From the NCBI GenBank assembly GCA_050701115.1, contig JBOHER010000230.1:1-22953 (forward strand): a stretch of 22,953 nt of DNA. The letters are read 5' to 3'. This stretch comes from JBOHER01 sp050701115 (GTDB taxonomy: Bacteria > Actinomycetota > Actinomycetes > Mycobacteriales > Pseudonocardiaceae). Below are positions 1 through 7,114 of the stretch, piece after piece (positions within the stretch are counted from its first letter, which is position 1; every line of letters begins with the position of its first letter). Made by a program: the position numbers and the translations under genes. Below the pieces are notes generated by a model. It made no database searches, was not told where the DNA came from, and saw nothing but the letters and a program-made list of their open reading frames with translations.

Positions 1-97
1 CCGTGCCCGCCGGCACTGGAGGCACTAACACCGTGCCCGCCGGCACTGGAGGCACTAACACCGTGCCCGCCGGCACTGGAGGCACTAACACCGTGCC
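1..97. repeat. 30-bp tandem repeat, three copies plus partial fourth
   Basis: Three identical 30-bp units (1-30, 31-60, 61-90) are followed by a 7-base start of a fourth. Each unit contains GTGCC-CGCC-GGCAC, a 5-bp stem with a 4-nt loop. There are no unique spacers, so this is not a CRISPR array. The array touches the window edge and may be longer. It lies directly beyond the stop codon of the minus-strand gene that ends at 100, so it would form the 3' end of that transcript and may act as a terminator or transcript-stabilising element. The unit is 10 codons long. In one plus-strand frame it reads VPAGTGGTNT repeatedly and stays open to a TGA at 135-137, so the C-terminus of a repetitive protein entering from the left cannot be excluded. 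Confidence 0.95.
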
Positions 98-99
98 TG

Positions 100-933
100 T
101 CAACCCGCCGCAGGACGCGCGACCAGAACCGAGTTGACCACATCGGAGCCGGGATGGACCTCGAGCTCAACGTGCAGATCGGTGAGGTCCTCGGCGTGCA
201 CCTCGGGGTAGAGCAACGAACGCAGATGCACGGCCGAGCGCACCAGCACCACCGCGTCGGAGCGCACCACCCGGGCGAGGGTGGCGCAGATGGAACGCTT
301 GGCCAGCGCGTCTGCCCCCACCAGCGCAGCCAGCACGATGACGTCGCACGCGCCGAGGCCGGCTGCGCGCAACACCGGCGCGCAGTCTGGGCTCTCCAAG
401 TCGGCCAGCACGCTGTCTACCGAACCGGACAGGCCCAGCGCGCTGGTGACCGTGTCGCCGAACGCAAGGCACTCGAGGTCCCGATCGACATGCAGCACCC
501 GTACGCCGTAGTCCTCGGCGAGCACGAGCCCGGTCAGCGGCAGCGGCCCCGAACCGAGCACCGCGATGCGCTGGGGCAGTCTGCAACCCATGGCGGCCGC
601 CGCATCCCACTCCATCCGCACCAGGTCGCGGTAGTTGCGCAAGTAGGGGAAGGCCGCGAACTCGGCACGCGGATCAGTTGCCAGACAGATGCGCCGGGCC
701 CAGTGCACCTCCAGCTCCGACTCGCCTGCCGCGCACAGTTTTCGCAACGCCGGGGCGTGGTCACTGAGCCCGGGCATGGCCGCTTGCGCCAGCGTGGCTG
801 GTGTCGTGCAGCAGAGCTCGACCAGTTCGGTGAACAGGGCGTCCACCACAGCGGAAGGCCGCAGATGGGGTACCGCCTCCAACCGAACCCGCAACTGCCC
901 CACCCGTTCGGCCACCGCACTCGCGCTGATCAC
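100..933 (-). CDS. Nicotianamine synthase-like aminocarboxypropyltransferase
   Basis: This 277-residue protein matches the nicotianamine synthase (NAS) family. Visible hallmarks are AFPYLRNYRDLVRMEW (residues 94-109) and the SAM-binding Rossmann loop GSGPLPLT (127-134), followed by an acidic residue (D150) at the end of the next strand. Family enzymes transfer 3-amino-3-carboxypropyl groups from SAM. Plant and archaeal members make nicotianamine or related metal chelators, and bacterial CntL members make staphylopine or pseudopaline precursors. The GTG start is supported by GGAGG about 9 nt upstream. There is no signal peptide, so it is likely cytosolic. No opine dehydrogenase or metallophore exporter is visible beside it, so the product is unknown. 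The next gene is divergent, so in this window it stands alone. The family call is firm and the substrate is not. Confidence 0.85.
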   Translation of the reverse strand: MISASAVAERVGQLRVRLEAVPHLRPSAVVDALFTELVELCCTTPATLAQAAMPGLSDHAPALRKLCAAGESELEVHWARRICLATDPRAEFAAFPYLRNYRDLVRMEWDAAAAMGCRLPQRIAVLGSGPLPLTGLVLAEDYGVRVLHVDRDLECLAFGDTVTSALGLSGSVDSVLADLESPDCAPVLRAAGLGACDVIVLAALVGADALAKRSICATLARVVRSDAVVLVRSAVHLRSLLYPEVHAEDLTDLHVELEVHPGSDVVNSVLVARPAAG

Positions 934-980
934 ACCTGGTCGCCTCCGATCACACTAGGTGGGCGACACGCTACTGATAA
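928..980 (-). promoter_or_regulatory. Candidate promoter and direct repeat at the NAS-like gene start
   Basis: On the minus strand TTATCA (975-980) and TAGTGT (952-957) are spaced by 17 nt, a plausible housekeeping promoter for the NAS-like gene. A 13-bp near-direct repeat, GATCACACcTGGT (928-940) and GATCACACtAGGT (948-960), has a 20-bp period, about two helical turns. The second copy covers the -10 element and the first covers the start codon. This would suit a repressor, but no cognate regulator gene is visible. The predicted transcription start lies very near the ribosome binding site, which weakens the call. Confidence 0.3.
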
Positions 981-997
981 CCGTTGCTAATAGGGTT

Positions 998-1011
998 GGC
1001 GGGGCCCCGCC
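998..1011. promoter_or_regulatory. Perfect 14-bp GC palindrome between divergent genes
   Basis: GGCGGGGCCCCGCC is a perfect palindrome in the 156-bp region between the NAS-like gene and the divergent membrane protein gene. In this position it is more likely an operator or structural site than a terminator. A chance GC-rich palindrome is possible in this genome. Confidence 0.35.
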
Positions 1012-1089
1012 TCAGGAGCGCGAAGGTTCGTGCCTGCCATCCACTAGGCTGGATTCGATCAGCCCCACCCCACGCAGCAGGGAACCTGA

Positions 1090-1983
1090 ATGAATGACGC
1101 ACGCTGGCCCAACCTGAAGACGTTTCGCCCTGGGGTGATTCCGTTGGGGCCGCTACAACTGGGCGAGATCGTCAGCGGTGCGCTCGCGACGCTGCGCGCG
1201 CACGCGACGCTGCTGTTCGGCGCTGCCCTCGCCGTCGTCGCGGTCACCCAACTGGCGACCCTGGCCATCACCTACCCGATGCTGCGGGAACTGCCCGCCA
1301 TCGACGAGGACGCCACCCCGGAGGAGTCGCTGGCAGCGGCCGCGGAAGGGTTGTCGGCGGCGATGGTGGCCATGCCGTTGTCGGTGCTCGCCCAGTTGTT
1401 CGTCACTGGCATCGCGACCGTCGTCGTCGGCCGGGCGGTGATCGGCGAGTCGGCCAGCTTCGCCGAGGCGTGGTCCGAACTCCGGCCGCGGCTCGTGCCG
1501 CTGCTCGGCCTCACCCTGCTCGTCGCGGTGCTGGTGGCGGTGGGCACCATGCTGTTCATCGTGCCGGGCATCTGGCTGATGGTGCTGCTGTCGCTTGCCG
1601 CGCCCGCGTTGATCCTCGAGCGCACCACCATCGGTACGGCGTTGATCCGGTCGAAGGACCTGGTCCGCAACGCATGGTGGCATATCTTCGGCATCCTGCT
1701 GGTCACGTTGCTGTTCAATTTCGGCGTCAGCGTGATCGTGTCCGCGCCGTTCGAACTGATCGGCGGTAGCGGTACCGACAGCACTCGCGGCGAGTATCTG
1801 GTGATGTCGACGATCGGCTCGATCGCGGCGGGCGCGGTGACCGCGCCGATCGCCGCCGTCGTCATCGCGCTGGTCTACATCGACCGCCGGATGCGCACCG
1901 AAGAACTCGCGGTCGAGCTCGCCAGGGCGGCGGGCGTGGCCCCGCCCGAGGCGGGGCCAGCAGGAACGCCGCATACCTGGTAG
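1090..1983 (+). CDS. Membrane protein, glycerophosphodiester phosphodiesterase membrane-domain type
   Basis: This 297-residue polytopic membrane protein has a short polar N-terminus containing PLGPLQLGEIVSGAL. It has hydrophobic stretches at about residues 36-60, 90-117, 136-178, 200-220 and 240-262. The QLGEIVSGA opening and the GIWLMVLLSLAAPALILE central segment resemble the actinobacterial family annotated as glycerophosphoryl diester phosphodiesterase membrane-domain proteins. No phosphodiesterase catalytic domain is present, so enzymatic activity should not be assumed. The ATG start has AGGGAACC-type spacing upstream. It converges on the following dehydrogenase with only 3 bp between stop codons. 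Its molecular role is unknown. Confidence 0.75.
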   Translation: MNDARWPNLKTFRPGVIPLGPLQLGEIVSGALATLRAHATLLFGAALAVVAVTQLATLAITYPMLRELPAIDEDATPEESLAAAAEGLSAAMVAMPLSVLAQLFVTGIATVVVGRAVIGESASFAEAWSELRPRLVPLLGLTLLVAVLVAVGTMLFIVPGIWLMVLLSLAAPALILERTTIGTALIRSKDLVRNAWWHIFGILLVTLLFNFGVSVIVSAPFELIGGSGTDSTRGEYLVMSTIGSIAAGAVTAPIAAVVIALVYIDRRMRTEELAVELARAAGVAPPEAGPAGTPHTW

Positions 1984-1986
1984 CTG

Positions 1987-2805
1987 CTACTGCAGCCCGC
2001 GCTTCGACGCGGGTGCGACGATGCGCTGATAGCCCGAACCCAGCACTCGGGGCAGCAGATCAAGACCGTAGGCGTCCAGTCCCACCAAGATCTTGGCTTC
2101 GTTGCGCCGAACCCCGCGCAGGATGCGCTTGGCGGCACTCTGCGGTGAGGTGCTGGCGATCTTGTCGAAGGTACTCGCCAGCGCTGCGGTGTCGTGGCCC
2201 TCGGCAGCGCGCGCGTTCCTGGCGATGTTGGTCTTGATGCCGCCCGGGTGCACGCAGCTCACGCCGACCGGGTGACGCTCGTTGCGCATCTCCTGGCGGA
2301 GCGCTTCGGTAAATCCCCTGACCGCGAATTTGGTCGCGTTGTACGCACTCTGGCTGGGTACCGCGATGAGCCCGAAGACGCTGGAGATATTGACCAGATG
2401 ACCGTCACCGGATGCGATCAGATGCGGCAGGAACGCCTTGGTGCCGTACATGACACCCCAGAAGTTGATGTCGACGATCCACTCGAAGTCGTCCCAGCTC
2501 AGCTCAGCGACGGTTGCCGTCAGCGCCACGCCCGCATTGTTGAACACCAGGTTGACCTGGCCGAAGTCGGCGGACACCGCGTCCGCGTGGTCGTATACGG
2601 CCTTCCGGTCGGCAACGTCGAGCAGATACTGGTTGGCTTGCGCTCCTGCCTTCTCGCAGAGCGCGGCGGTTTCGGCGATGCCCGCTGTGTCCACATCGGA
2701 CAGCGCAAGCCGCGACCCGCGCTTGGCCAGCTCGACGGCCAGCGCCCTGCCGATGCCCGAGCCGGCACCGGTGATCACCGCGACCTTGCCCGAAAAGTCC
2801 TTCAT
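1987..2805 (-). CDS. Short-chain dehydrogenase/reductase (SDR)
   Basis: This 272-residue classical SDR has the nucleotide-binding glycine motif TGAGSGIG (12-19), the NNAG motif (89-92), a catalytic Asn in VDINFWG, Ser at 141/142, and the YNATK catalytic Tyr155/Lys159. Asp37 after the second strand (LSDVD) favours NAD(H) over NADP(H). It is expected to act as a soluble oxidoreductase on an alcohol or ketone, but the substrate cannot be read from the sequence. The C-terminal LVGLDAYGLDLLPRVLGSGYQR tail is typical of actinobacterial SDRs often annotated as acetoin or SDR-family oxidoreductases. The ATG start is preceded by GAAAGGG. An imperfect dyad AAGT-T-ACTT lies in the upstream gap. Confidence 0.9.
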   Translation of the reverse strand: MKDFSGKVAVITGAGSGIGRALAVELAKRGSRLALSDVDTAGIAETAALCEKAGAQANQYLLDVADRKAVYDHADAVSADFGQVNLVFNNAGVALTATVAELSWDDFEWIVDINFWGVMYGTKAFLPHLIASGDGHLVNISSVFGLIAVPSQSAYNATKFAVRGFTEALRQEMRNERHPVGVSCVHPGGIKTNIARNARAAEGHDTAALASTFDKIASTSPQSAAKRILRGVRRNEAKILVGLDAYGLDLLPRVLGSGYQRIVAPASKRGLQ

Positions 2806-2921
2806 CGCACTGCCCTTTCTCCACGCTGAAAGCCGTTACGGGCACAACCTACCATGAGTAAGTTACTTGAGCTACCAGCGGTATCCCGTTTCGGGTGTCG
2901 AGATTCGGGCAACCACCCGCC

Positions 2922-3221
2922 ATGGCCGCACGACCACGACGCCCCCGACGCAAGCTGACCCGAGCCGACTACGCACGTGGCTTACCCGACTACCACGATC
3001 CGACCGCGGGCTTCGGCGGGGCGGCACCGACCTACAGCGCGTTGACGCTCCGGCTCTGGGTGGCCGGGTTCGGCGTCGTGTTCTGCACCGTCGCGGGCAT
3101 CCTCTGGCTCTTGGTGGCGAACATGACCTGGTTGGCCATCGTCATGTTCGTGATCGCGTTCGGACTGCTGATCGATTTCGGCTGGGTAGTTCACCGCAAG
3201 CGTCGCGGAGAACCGGGCTGA
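2922..3221 (+). CDS. Small two-helix membrane protein, DUF6343-like
   Basis: This is a protein of about 99 residues with a very basic N-terminus (MAARPRRPRRK), a central SALTLRLWVAGFG segment and two hydrophobic helices (about residues 44-62 and 66-84), ending in HRKRRGEPG. The S-A-L-T-L-R-L-W stretch before the first helix resembles the small DUF6343 family of actinobacterial membrane proteins, but I hold that name loosely. A GTG at 2895 would add nine residues; neither start has a strong ribosome binding site. It converges on ctaD with 4 bp between stop codons. Function is unknown. Confidence 0.7.
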   Translation: MAARPRRPRRKLTRADYARGLPDYHDPTAGFGGAAPTYSALTLRLWVAGFGVVFCTVAGILWLLVANMTWLAIVMFVIAFGLLIDFGWVVHRKRRGEPG

Positions 3222-3225
3222 GCTA

Positions 3226-5025
3226 TCAGTGCTCCCGCGGATCACTTACGCTCGAGCCGGTGCCGGACTGAATCGCCGCGCTGGCCTCTTCGGACGGCGT
3301 CGGATGGCGGGCGGCGCCGAACAGCCCGATATGCGACTCATCACGGAACCGCTCGACCAGGTGCGGATAGTGCAGTTCGAAAGCGGGCCGTTCGGACCGG
3401 ATGCGGGGCAACTCGAGGAAGTTGTGTCGTGGCGGCGGGCAGGTCGTCGCCCACTCCAGCGAGTTACCGAAGCCCCACGGGTCATCCACTTCCGCCGGAT
3501 CACCGAACCGATAGCTGCGCACCACATTCCAGAAGAACACCAACATCGAGAGGCCAAGAATGAAGGCGCCGACCGTCGAGATCATGTTCAGCACGGTGAA
3601 CCCGTCGCTGGCCAGGTAGTCGGCGTACCGCCTCGGCATACCCTCGTTGCCCAGCCAGTGCTGCACCAGGAACGTGGTGTGGAAGCCGATGAACGTGAGC
3701 CAGAAGTGCAGCTTGCCGAGCGGTTCGTCCATCATCCTGCCGGTGATCTTGGGGAACCAGAAGTAGATCCCGGCGAAGGTGGCGAACACGATCGTGCCGA
3801 ACAGCACGTAGTGGAAGTGCGCCACGACGAAGTAGCTGTCGGTGAGGTGGAAGTCCAGCACCGGCGCGGCCAGCAGGATGCCGGTGAGGCCGCCGAGCAG
3901 GAACGTGACCAGGAACCCGATCGACCACAACATCGGCGTCTCGAACGTCAACTGGCCGCGCCACATGGTGCCGATCCAGTTGAAGAACTTGATCCCGGTG
4001 GGCACCGCGATCAGGAAGGTCATGAACGTGAAGAACGGCAGCAGCACCGCACCGGTGGCGAACATGTGGTGCGCCCACACCGCGAAGGACAGCGCGGTGA
4101 TCGCCAGGGTCGCGAACACCATCAGCTTGTAGCCGAACAGCGGCTTGCGGCTGAACACCGGGATGATCTCGGTGATGATCCCGAAGAACGGCAGCGCGAC
4201 GATGTAGACCTCGGGATGCCCGAAGAACCAGAAGAGGTGCTGCCACAGAATCGCGCCCCCGTTGTCCGGGTCGAAGACGTGTGCGCCGAGGCGTCGATCC
4301 GCGGCCAGTCCGAACAGCGCGGCGGTCAGGATGGGAAACGCGGGCAGAATCAGCACGCTGGTGAACAGGATGTTCCAGGTGAAAAGCGGCATCCGCCACA
4401 TCGTCATCCCTGGCGCGCGCAAGCACACCACCGTGGTGATCATGTTGACTGCGCCCAGGATGGTGCCCAGCCCGGCGATGATCAGCCCGAAGATCCACAG
4501 GTCGCCACCGACACCGGGCGAATGGATCGCGTTGGACAACGGCGCGTACCCGGTCCAGCCGAAGTCCGCCGCGCCGCCAGGAGTCATGAACGACGCCAAG
4601 ACAATGGTCGCACCGAACAGGTAGAGCCAGTACGATAACGCGTTCAGCCGGGGAAAGGCGACGTCCGGTGAACCGATCTGCAGCGGCAGGACCACGTTGG
4701 CGAATCCGAACAGGATAGGGGTCGCGTACAGCAACAGCATGATCGTGCCGTGCATGGTGAACAGCTGGTTGAACTGCTCCTGAGACAGAAACTGCAGGCC
4801 AGGACGGGCTAGTTCAGCGCGCATCAGCAGGGCGAGCAAGCCGCCGATCATGAAGAAAATCATGGACGTGACCAGGTAGAGCACGCCGATCACCTTGTGA
4901 TCGGTGGTGCGCAGCAGCCCGAGCAGGACGCTGCCCTTCGGCCTGCGGAAACCCTGGCCAAGCGGTACCGCCGTTGGCGCCTCGGGGCCTGCTACCTCGA
5001 GGCGAGATATCCTGGTCTCCGTCAT
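3226..5025 (-). CDS. ctaD: Cytochrome c oxidase subunit I
   Basis: This 599-residue, twelve-helix haem-copper oxidase catalytic subunit reduces O2 to water and pumps protons at the cytoplasmic membrane. Landmarks are the low-spin haem ligand region MHGTIM, the CuB/Tyr motif WFFGHPEVYI, the paired CuB histidines in WAHHMFATG, and the VAHFHYVLFG haem ligand segment. The N-terminus TTDHKVIG and the C-terminal WATTCPPPRHNF region are typical of the actinobacterial aa3 branch. The ATG start is supported by GAGGTGA upstream. Subunits II and III are not adjacent, which is common in actinobacteria. It lies 76 bp downstream of the whiB-type gene in the same direction, so read-through or co-regulation is possible. 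Confidence 0.97.
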   Translation of the reverse strand: MTETRISRLEVAGPEAPTAVPLGQGFRRPKGSVLLGLLRTTDHKVIGVLYLVTSMIFFMIGGLLALLMRAELARPGLQFLSQEQFNQLFTMHGTIMLLLYATPILFGFANVVLPLQIGSPDVAFPRLNALSYWLYLFGATIVLASFMTPGGAADFGWTGYAPLSNAIHSPGVGGDLWIFGLIIAGLGTILGAVNMITTVVCLRAPGMTMWRMPLFTWNILFTSVLILPAFPILTAALFGLAADRRLGAHVFDPDNGGAILWQHLFWFFGHPEVYIVALPFFGIITEIIPVFSRKPLFGYKLMVFATLAITALSFAVWAHHMFATGAVLLPFFTFMTFLIAVPTGIKFFNWIGTMWRGQLTFETPMLWSIGFLVTFLLGGLTGILLAAPVLDFHLTDSYFVVAHFHYVLFGTIVFATFAGIYFWFPKITGRMMDEPLGKLHFWLTFIGFHTTFLVQHWLGNEGMPRRYADYLASDGFTVLNMISTVGAFILGLSMLVFFWNVVRSYRFGDPAEVDDPWGFGNSLEWATTCPPPRHNFLELPRIRSERPAFELHYPHLVERFRDESHIGLFGAARHPTPSEEASAAIQSGTGSSVSDPREH

Positions 5026-5101
5026 CGACGCTCACCTCATCGAACAGTGTCCACCTGATCAGTCGCTGTGGCCAGAGCCCGGACGGATGGGCGGGGCCCG
5101 C

Positions 5102-5398
5102 TCACGCGACGGCGAACAACCGCTTGCGGCGGGCGATGGCCTCGCGGCGCTCCCGTTCGTCCATGCCACCCCAGATTCCGAATGGTTCTTCAGCGGTCAG
5201 CGCATGGTGCCTGCACTGCACCAGAACGGGGCAGGCCCGGCACACCGCCTTCGCCGCGGCGATCCGCGCCGAACGGGCATAACCGCGTTCCGCGTCCGGG
5301 TGGAAGAAGATCGCGCTGTCCACCCGCCGGCATGCGCCATCCCGTTGCCAGTCCCAGTTCTCCGCGATCGGTTCCGGCAACCGAGAGGTCTCAGCCAC
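5102..5398 (-). CDS. WhiB-family iron-sulfur transcriptional regulator, WhiB3/WhiD-like
   Basis: This 98-residue Wbl protein has the four cluster cysteines C23, C53, C56 and C62 (CxxC plus CxxxxxC spacing), the GIWGG turn (74-78), and a basic C-terminus (RRKR) for DNA contact. The N-terminal NWDWQ and FFHPDAERGYAR segments resemble the WhiB3/WhiD subfamily more than WhiB1 or WhiB2. Wbl proteins bind a 4Fe-4S cluster that senses O2, NO or redox state, and commonly bind region 4 of the principal sigma factor. The start codon is GTG. A strong sigma-F/B-like promoter lies just upstream, and the next gene in the same direction is ctaD, which suggests a link to respiration or redox stress. Confidence 0.93.
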   Translation of the reverse strand: MAETSRLPEPIAENWDWQRDGACRRVDSAIFFHPDAERGYARSARIAAAKAVCRACPVLVQCRHHALTAEEPFGIWGGMDERERREAIARRKRLFAVA

Positions 5399-5441
5399 GG
5401 CCTGTCACCACCCTCGTCGCTGCTGCTACGTCGGGAGCCGG

Positions 5442-5467
5442 ATACCCCGCTCGCCGGAAGTCGAACC
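5442..5467 (-). promoter_or_regulatory. Sigma-F/sigma-B-type promoter for the whiB gene
   Basis: On the minus strand GGTTC (5463-5467) is followed after 15 nt by GGGTAT (5442-5447). This closely fits the actinobacterial stress/sporulation sigma consensus GGTTT-N15-17-GGGTA. It sits in the 84-bp gap between the upstream stop codon and the whiB GTG start, giving a leader of about 35 nt. Confidence 0.65.
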
Positions 5468-5482
5468 ACTGAAACCGAGTCG

Positions 5483-6898
5483 TCACTCGGCGTCCCGGTG
5501 AGGTAACGCGGACACCAGTTCGACCACGCTGCCCAGCCCGGCGAGATTGCCCTGCCCGGCGGCCCTGCTACCGGGCGGGGCCACCACGATGACGCGCTCC
5601 CCGGCGCCGTCGGCAGCACGGGCCACGTCAGCCAGCGCGTGCACCACGCCTTCGGTGACCACGCCGAGCTCACCGAGGTCGACAATCAGCGGCACGACAC
5701 CGCCGCAGGTGACGGTGAGCAACTGCCTGCGCAGCGTGGCCGATGCCGAATCCGGCACGTCTCCGGACAGCCGCGCGATGGTGGTTCCGCCGCTGGTGCG
5801 CACGACCATCCGGTGCCGCCGCGAGGCGTCCCCTTGTCCCGCGCTGCCGGTGGGCACCGGGAGCGCGTGATACTGCGCCTCGAGAGTGACCGTGGTGCCC
5901 TGCTCCGAGCGGTCGATGAACACCCGGTCGGCACACTCCTGCATCATCAGCACTCCCCTGCCGCCGATGCCGGCGCCCGGTTCAGCGGGTTGCCACCGTC
6001 CGTCATCGGCAACGCTGATCCTGATCGAGCGGTCACGCTCGACATCGGCATGCACGCGGACCGCGCCACGCCGACGACCCTGGTAGGCGTGCACGATGGA
6101 GTTGGTTACCGCCTCGTTCATCGCCAGCACCAACCGGTCCGACAACTCGACCGGGCAAGCCACCGTGTCCAGCCACTCGAAGAGCCGCTCGCGCAGTCCA
6201 GGCAGCTGCTCAGGCTCGGCAAGAACTTCGATCGCCAGTGGCTCGGGATCCGCCCGGTCGGCGATGAAGCTCAGCAGCAGCGCGTGCGGGCCATGACCGT
6301 CAGCCACAGTGCCCGCCACGTCGGCGTCCAGCGCGTCGCATACCGCCTGCGGATCGGCCGGCCCGTACCGACGCACGAGGTCGATCAGCCGGGCCCGTGT
6401 CTCGGTGGAGAGTGCTGCGTGCAGCACCACATGCTCGCCGGCACCGACCCGATGCGCCGACTCCACCGGAAGGTTACCTCGGATGCCCGAGCCCAACGGG
6501 CCGCTACCCGCATTCTGCGGCTGCCGGACGGACCCGCCGGCATCGACCAGCCATGGTCCTGGCCAACCGGCCGACGAGCAGGCGATCTCGCCGCTGGCGG
6601 CATCGAACAGCACCACGCACAACCCCGCGCCCTCGAGCGTGTTGTCATGACGCACATAGCGGTGCAGTGCGGCGATCGCGCTCGCCGCGCCCTGTTCCAC
6701 GGCGACCCCGACCGCGCCGCGCATCCGCTGTGACGGCGAGGCCCGGACGTCGGCCCCACTGGGCACATGCCCGAGCATGACGGCGATCCGGCCGTCATGC
6801 AGCACAATGCGGTCGTACCACTCCGTCTGGACCGCTCGAGCGCGCGCAGTGGCGCCCACCGAGAAGCGCACGCCCGGTACCGATGCGAGGCGCTCCAC
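5483..6898 (-). CDS. SpoIIE-like pseudophosphatase / RsbW-like ATPase / STAS fusion regulator
   Basis: This 471-residue, three-domain regulator belongs to the anti-sigma partner-switching families. Residues about 10-215 align with a PP2C/SpoIIE phosphatase, but its metal-binding acids are replaced: the usual GDWYD is TEWYD, GDVxGHG is GHVPSGA, and the late TDG and DD motifs read VLHAALS and GPHALLL. Residues about 225-345 form a GHKL ATPase with an intact N box (NEAVTNSIVHAY), G1 (VADDG) and glycine-rich lid (GIGGRGVLM), as in RsbW/SpoIIAB kinases. Residues about 365-470 are a STAS domain in which the phospho-accepting Ser is replaced by Glu (VTEG). The GTG at 6898 has GGAGG at ideal spacing and is preferred to the TTG at 6901. 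It probably sequesters a sigma factor or its partner; the target is unknown. Confidence 0.85.
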   Translation of the reverse strand: MERLASVPGVRFSVGATARARAVQTEWYDRIVLHDGRIAVMLGHVPSGADVRASPSQRMRGAVGVAVEQGAASAIAALHRYVRHDNTLEGAGLCVVLFDAASGEIACSSAGWPGPWLVDAGGSVRQPQNAGSGPLGSGIRGNLPVESAHRVGAGEHVVLHAALSTETRARLIDLVRRYGPADPQAVCDALDADVAGTVADGHGPHALLLSFIADRADPEPLAIEVLAEPEQLPGLRERLFEWLDTVACPVELSDRLVLAMNEAVTNSIVHAYQGRRRGAVRVHADVERDRSIRISVADDGRWQPAEPGAGIGGRGVLMMQECADRVFIDRSEQGTTVTLEAQYHALPVPTGSAGQGDASRRHRMVVRTSGGTTIARLSGDVPDSASATLRRQLLTVTCGGVVPLIVDLGELGVVTEGVVHALADVARAADGAGERVIVVAPPGSRAAGQGNLAGLGSVVELVSALPHRDAE

Positions 6899-6924
6899 CA
6901 ATCTCCTCCAGGAACGGTGAAACC

Positions 6925-6939
6925 CTGCTCAGCGAGCAG
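6925..6939. promoter_or_regulatory. Hairpin/dyad in the leader of the fusion regulator
   Basis: CTGCTC-AGC-GAGCAG is a perfect 6-bp inverted repeat between the predicted promoter and the GGAGG site of the minus-strand fusion gene. It could be a leader hairpin or an operator half. Nothing else identifies its binder. Confidence 0.35.
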
Positions 6940-6992
6940 AGTAGGGGTAGCACTGCCGGAGTAAGGCGTAACACCTGACTCAAACAGCTCCT

Positions 6993-7019
6993 TTACCCCA
7001 GAGAGCAGCAGCCTAAACC
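6993..7019 (-). promoter_or_regulatory. Sigma-F/sigma-B-type promoter for the fusion regulator
   Basis: On the minus strand GGTTT (7015-7019) and GGGTAA (6993-6998) are separated by 16 nt, an exact match to the GGTTT-N15-17-GGGTA consensus. The leader to the GTG start would be about 88 nt. AGCAGCC (7007-7013) and GGCTGCT (7026-7032) form a 7-bp inverted repeat that overlaps the -35 region and could be an operator. Stress-sigma control of its own regulatory module is the usual logic of rsb loci. Confidence 0.65.
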
Positions 7020-7114
7020 CGCCTCGGCTGCTAAACGATCACAAGTGGCGCAGATCTTGAGACGTCGGCACAATCGGCGCTAACGTGGGGAACCAATCCG
7101 GGAGGAGAGGTGCT

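Noticed and set aside
1..97. CRISPR array
   Set aside because: The 30-bp units are contiguous with no unique spacers and no cas genes are present.
154..990. Long plus-strand open frame over the NAS-like gene
   Set aside because: Its composition is Arg/His/Gln-rich without family features, and it lies antisense to a gene with clear motifs and a good ribosome binding site.
2850..2875. Operator AAGT-T-ACTT upstream of the SDR gene
   Set aside because: The dyad is only 4 bp per arm, and the flanks do not extend the symmetry.
3229..4638. 469-codon plus-strand open frame opposite ctaD
   Set aside because: It is a codon-bias shadow of ctaD with low-complexity His/Arg/Glu content.
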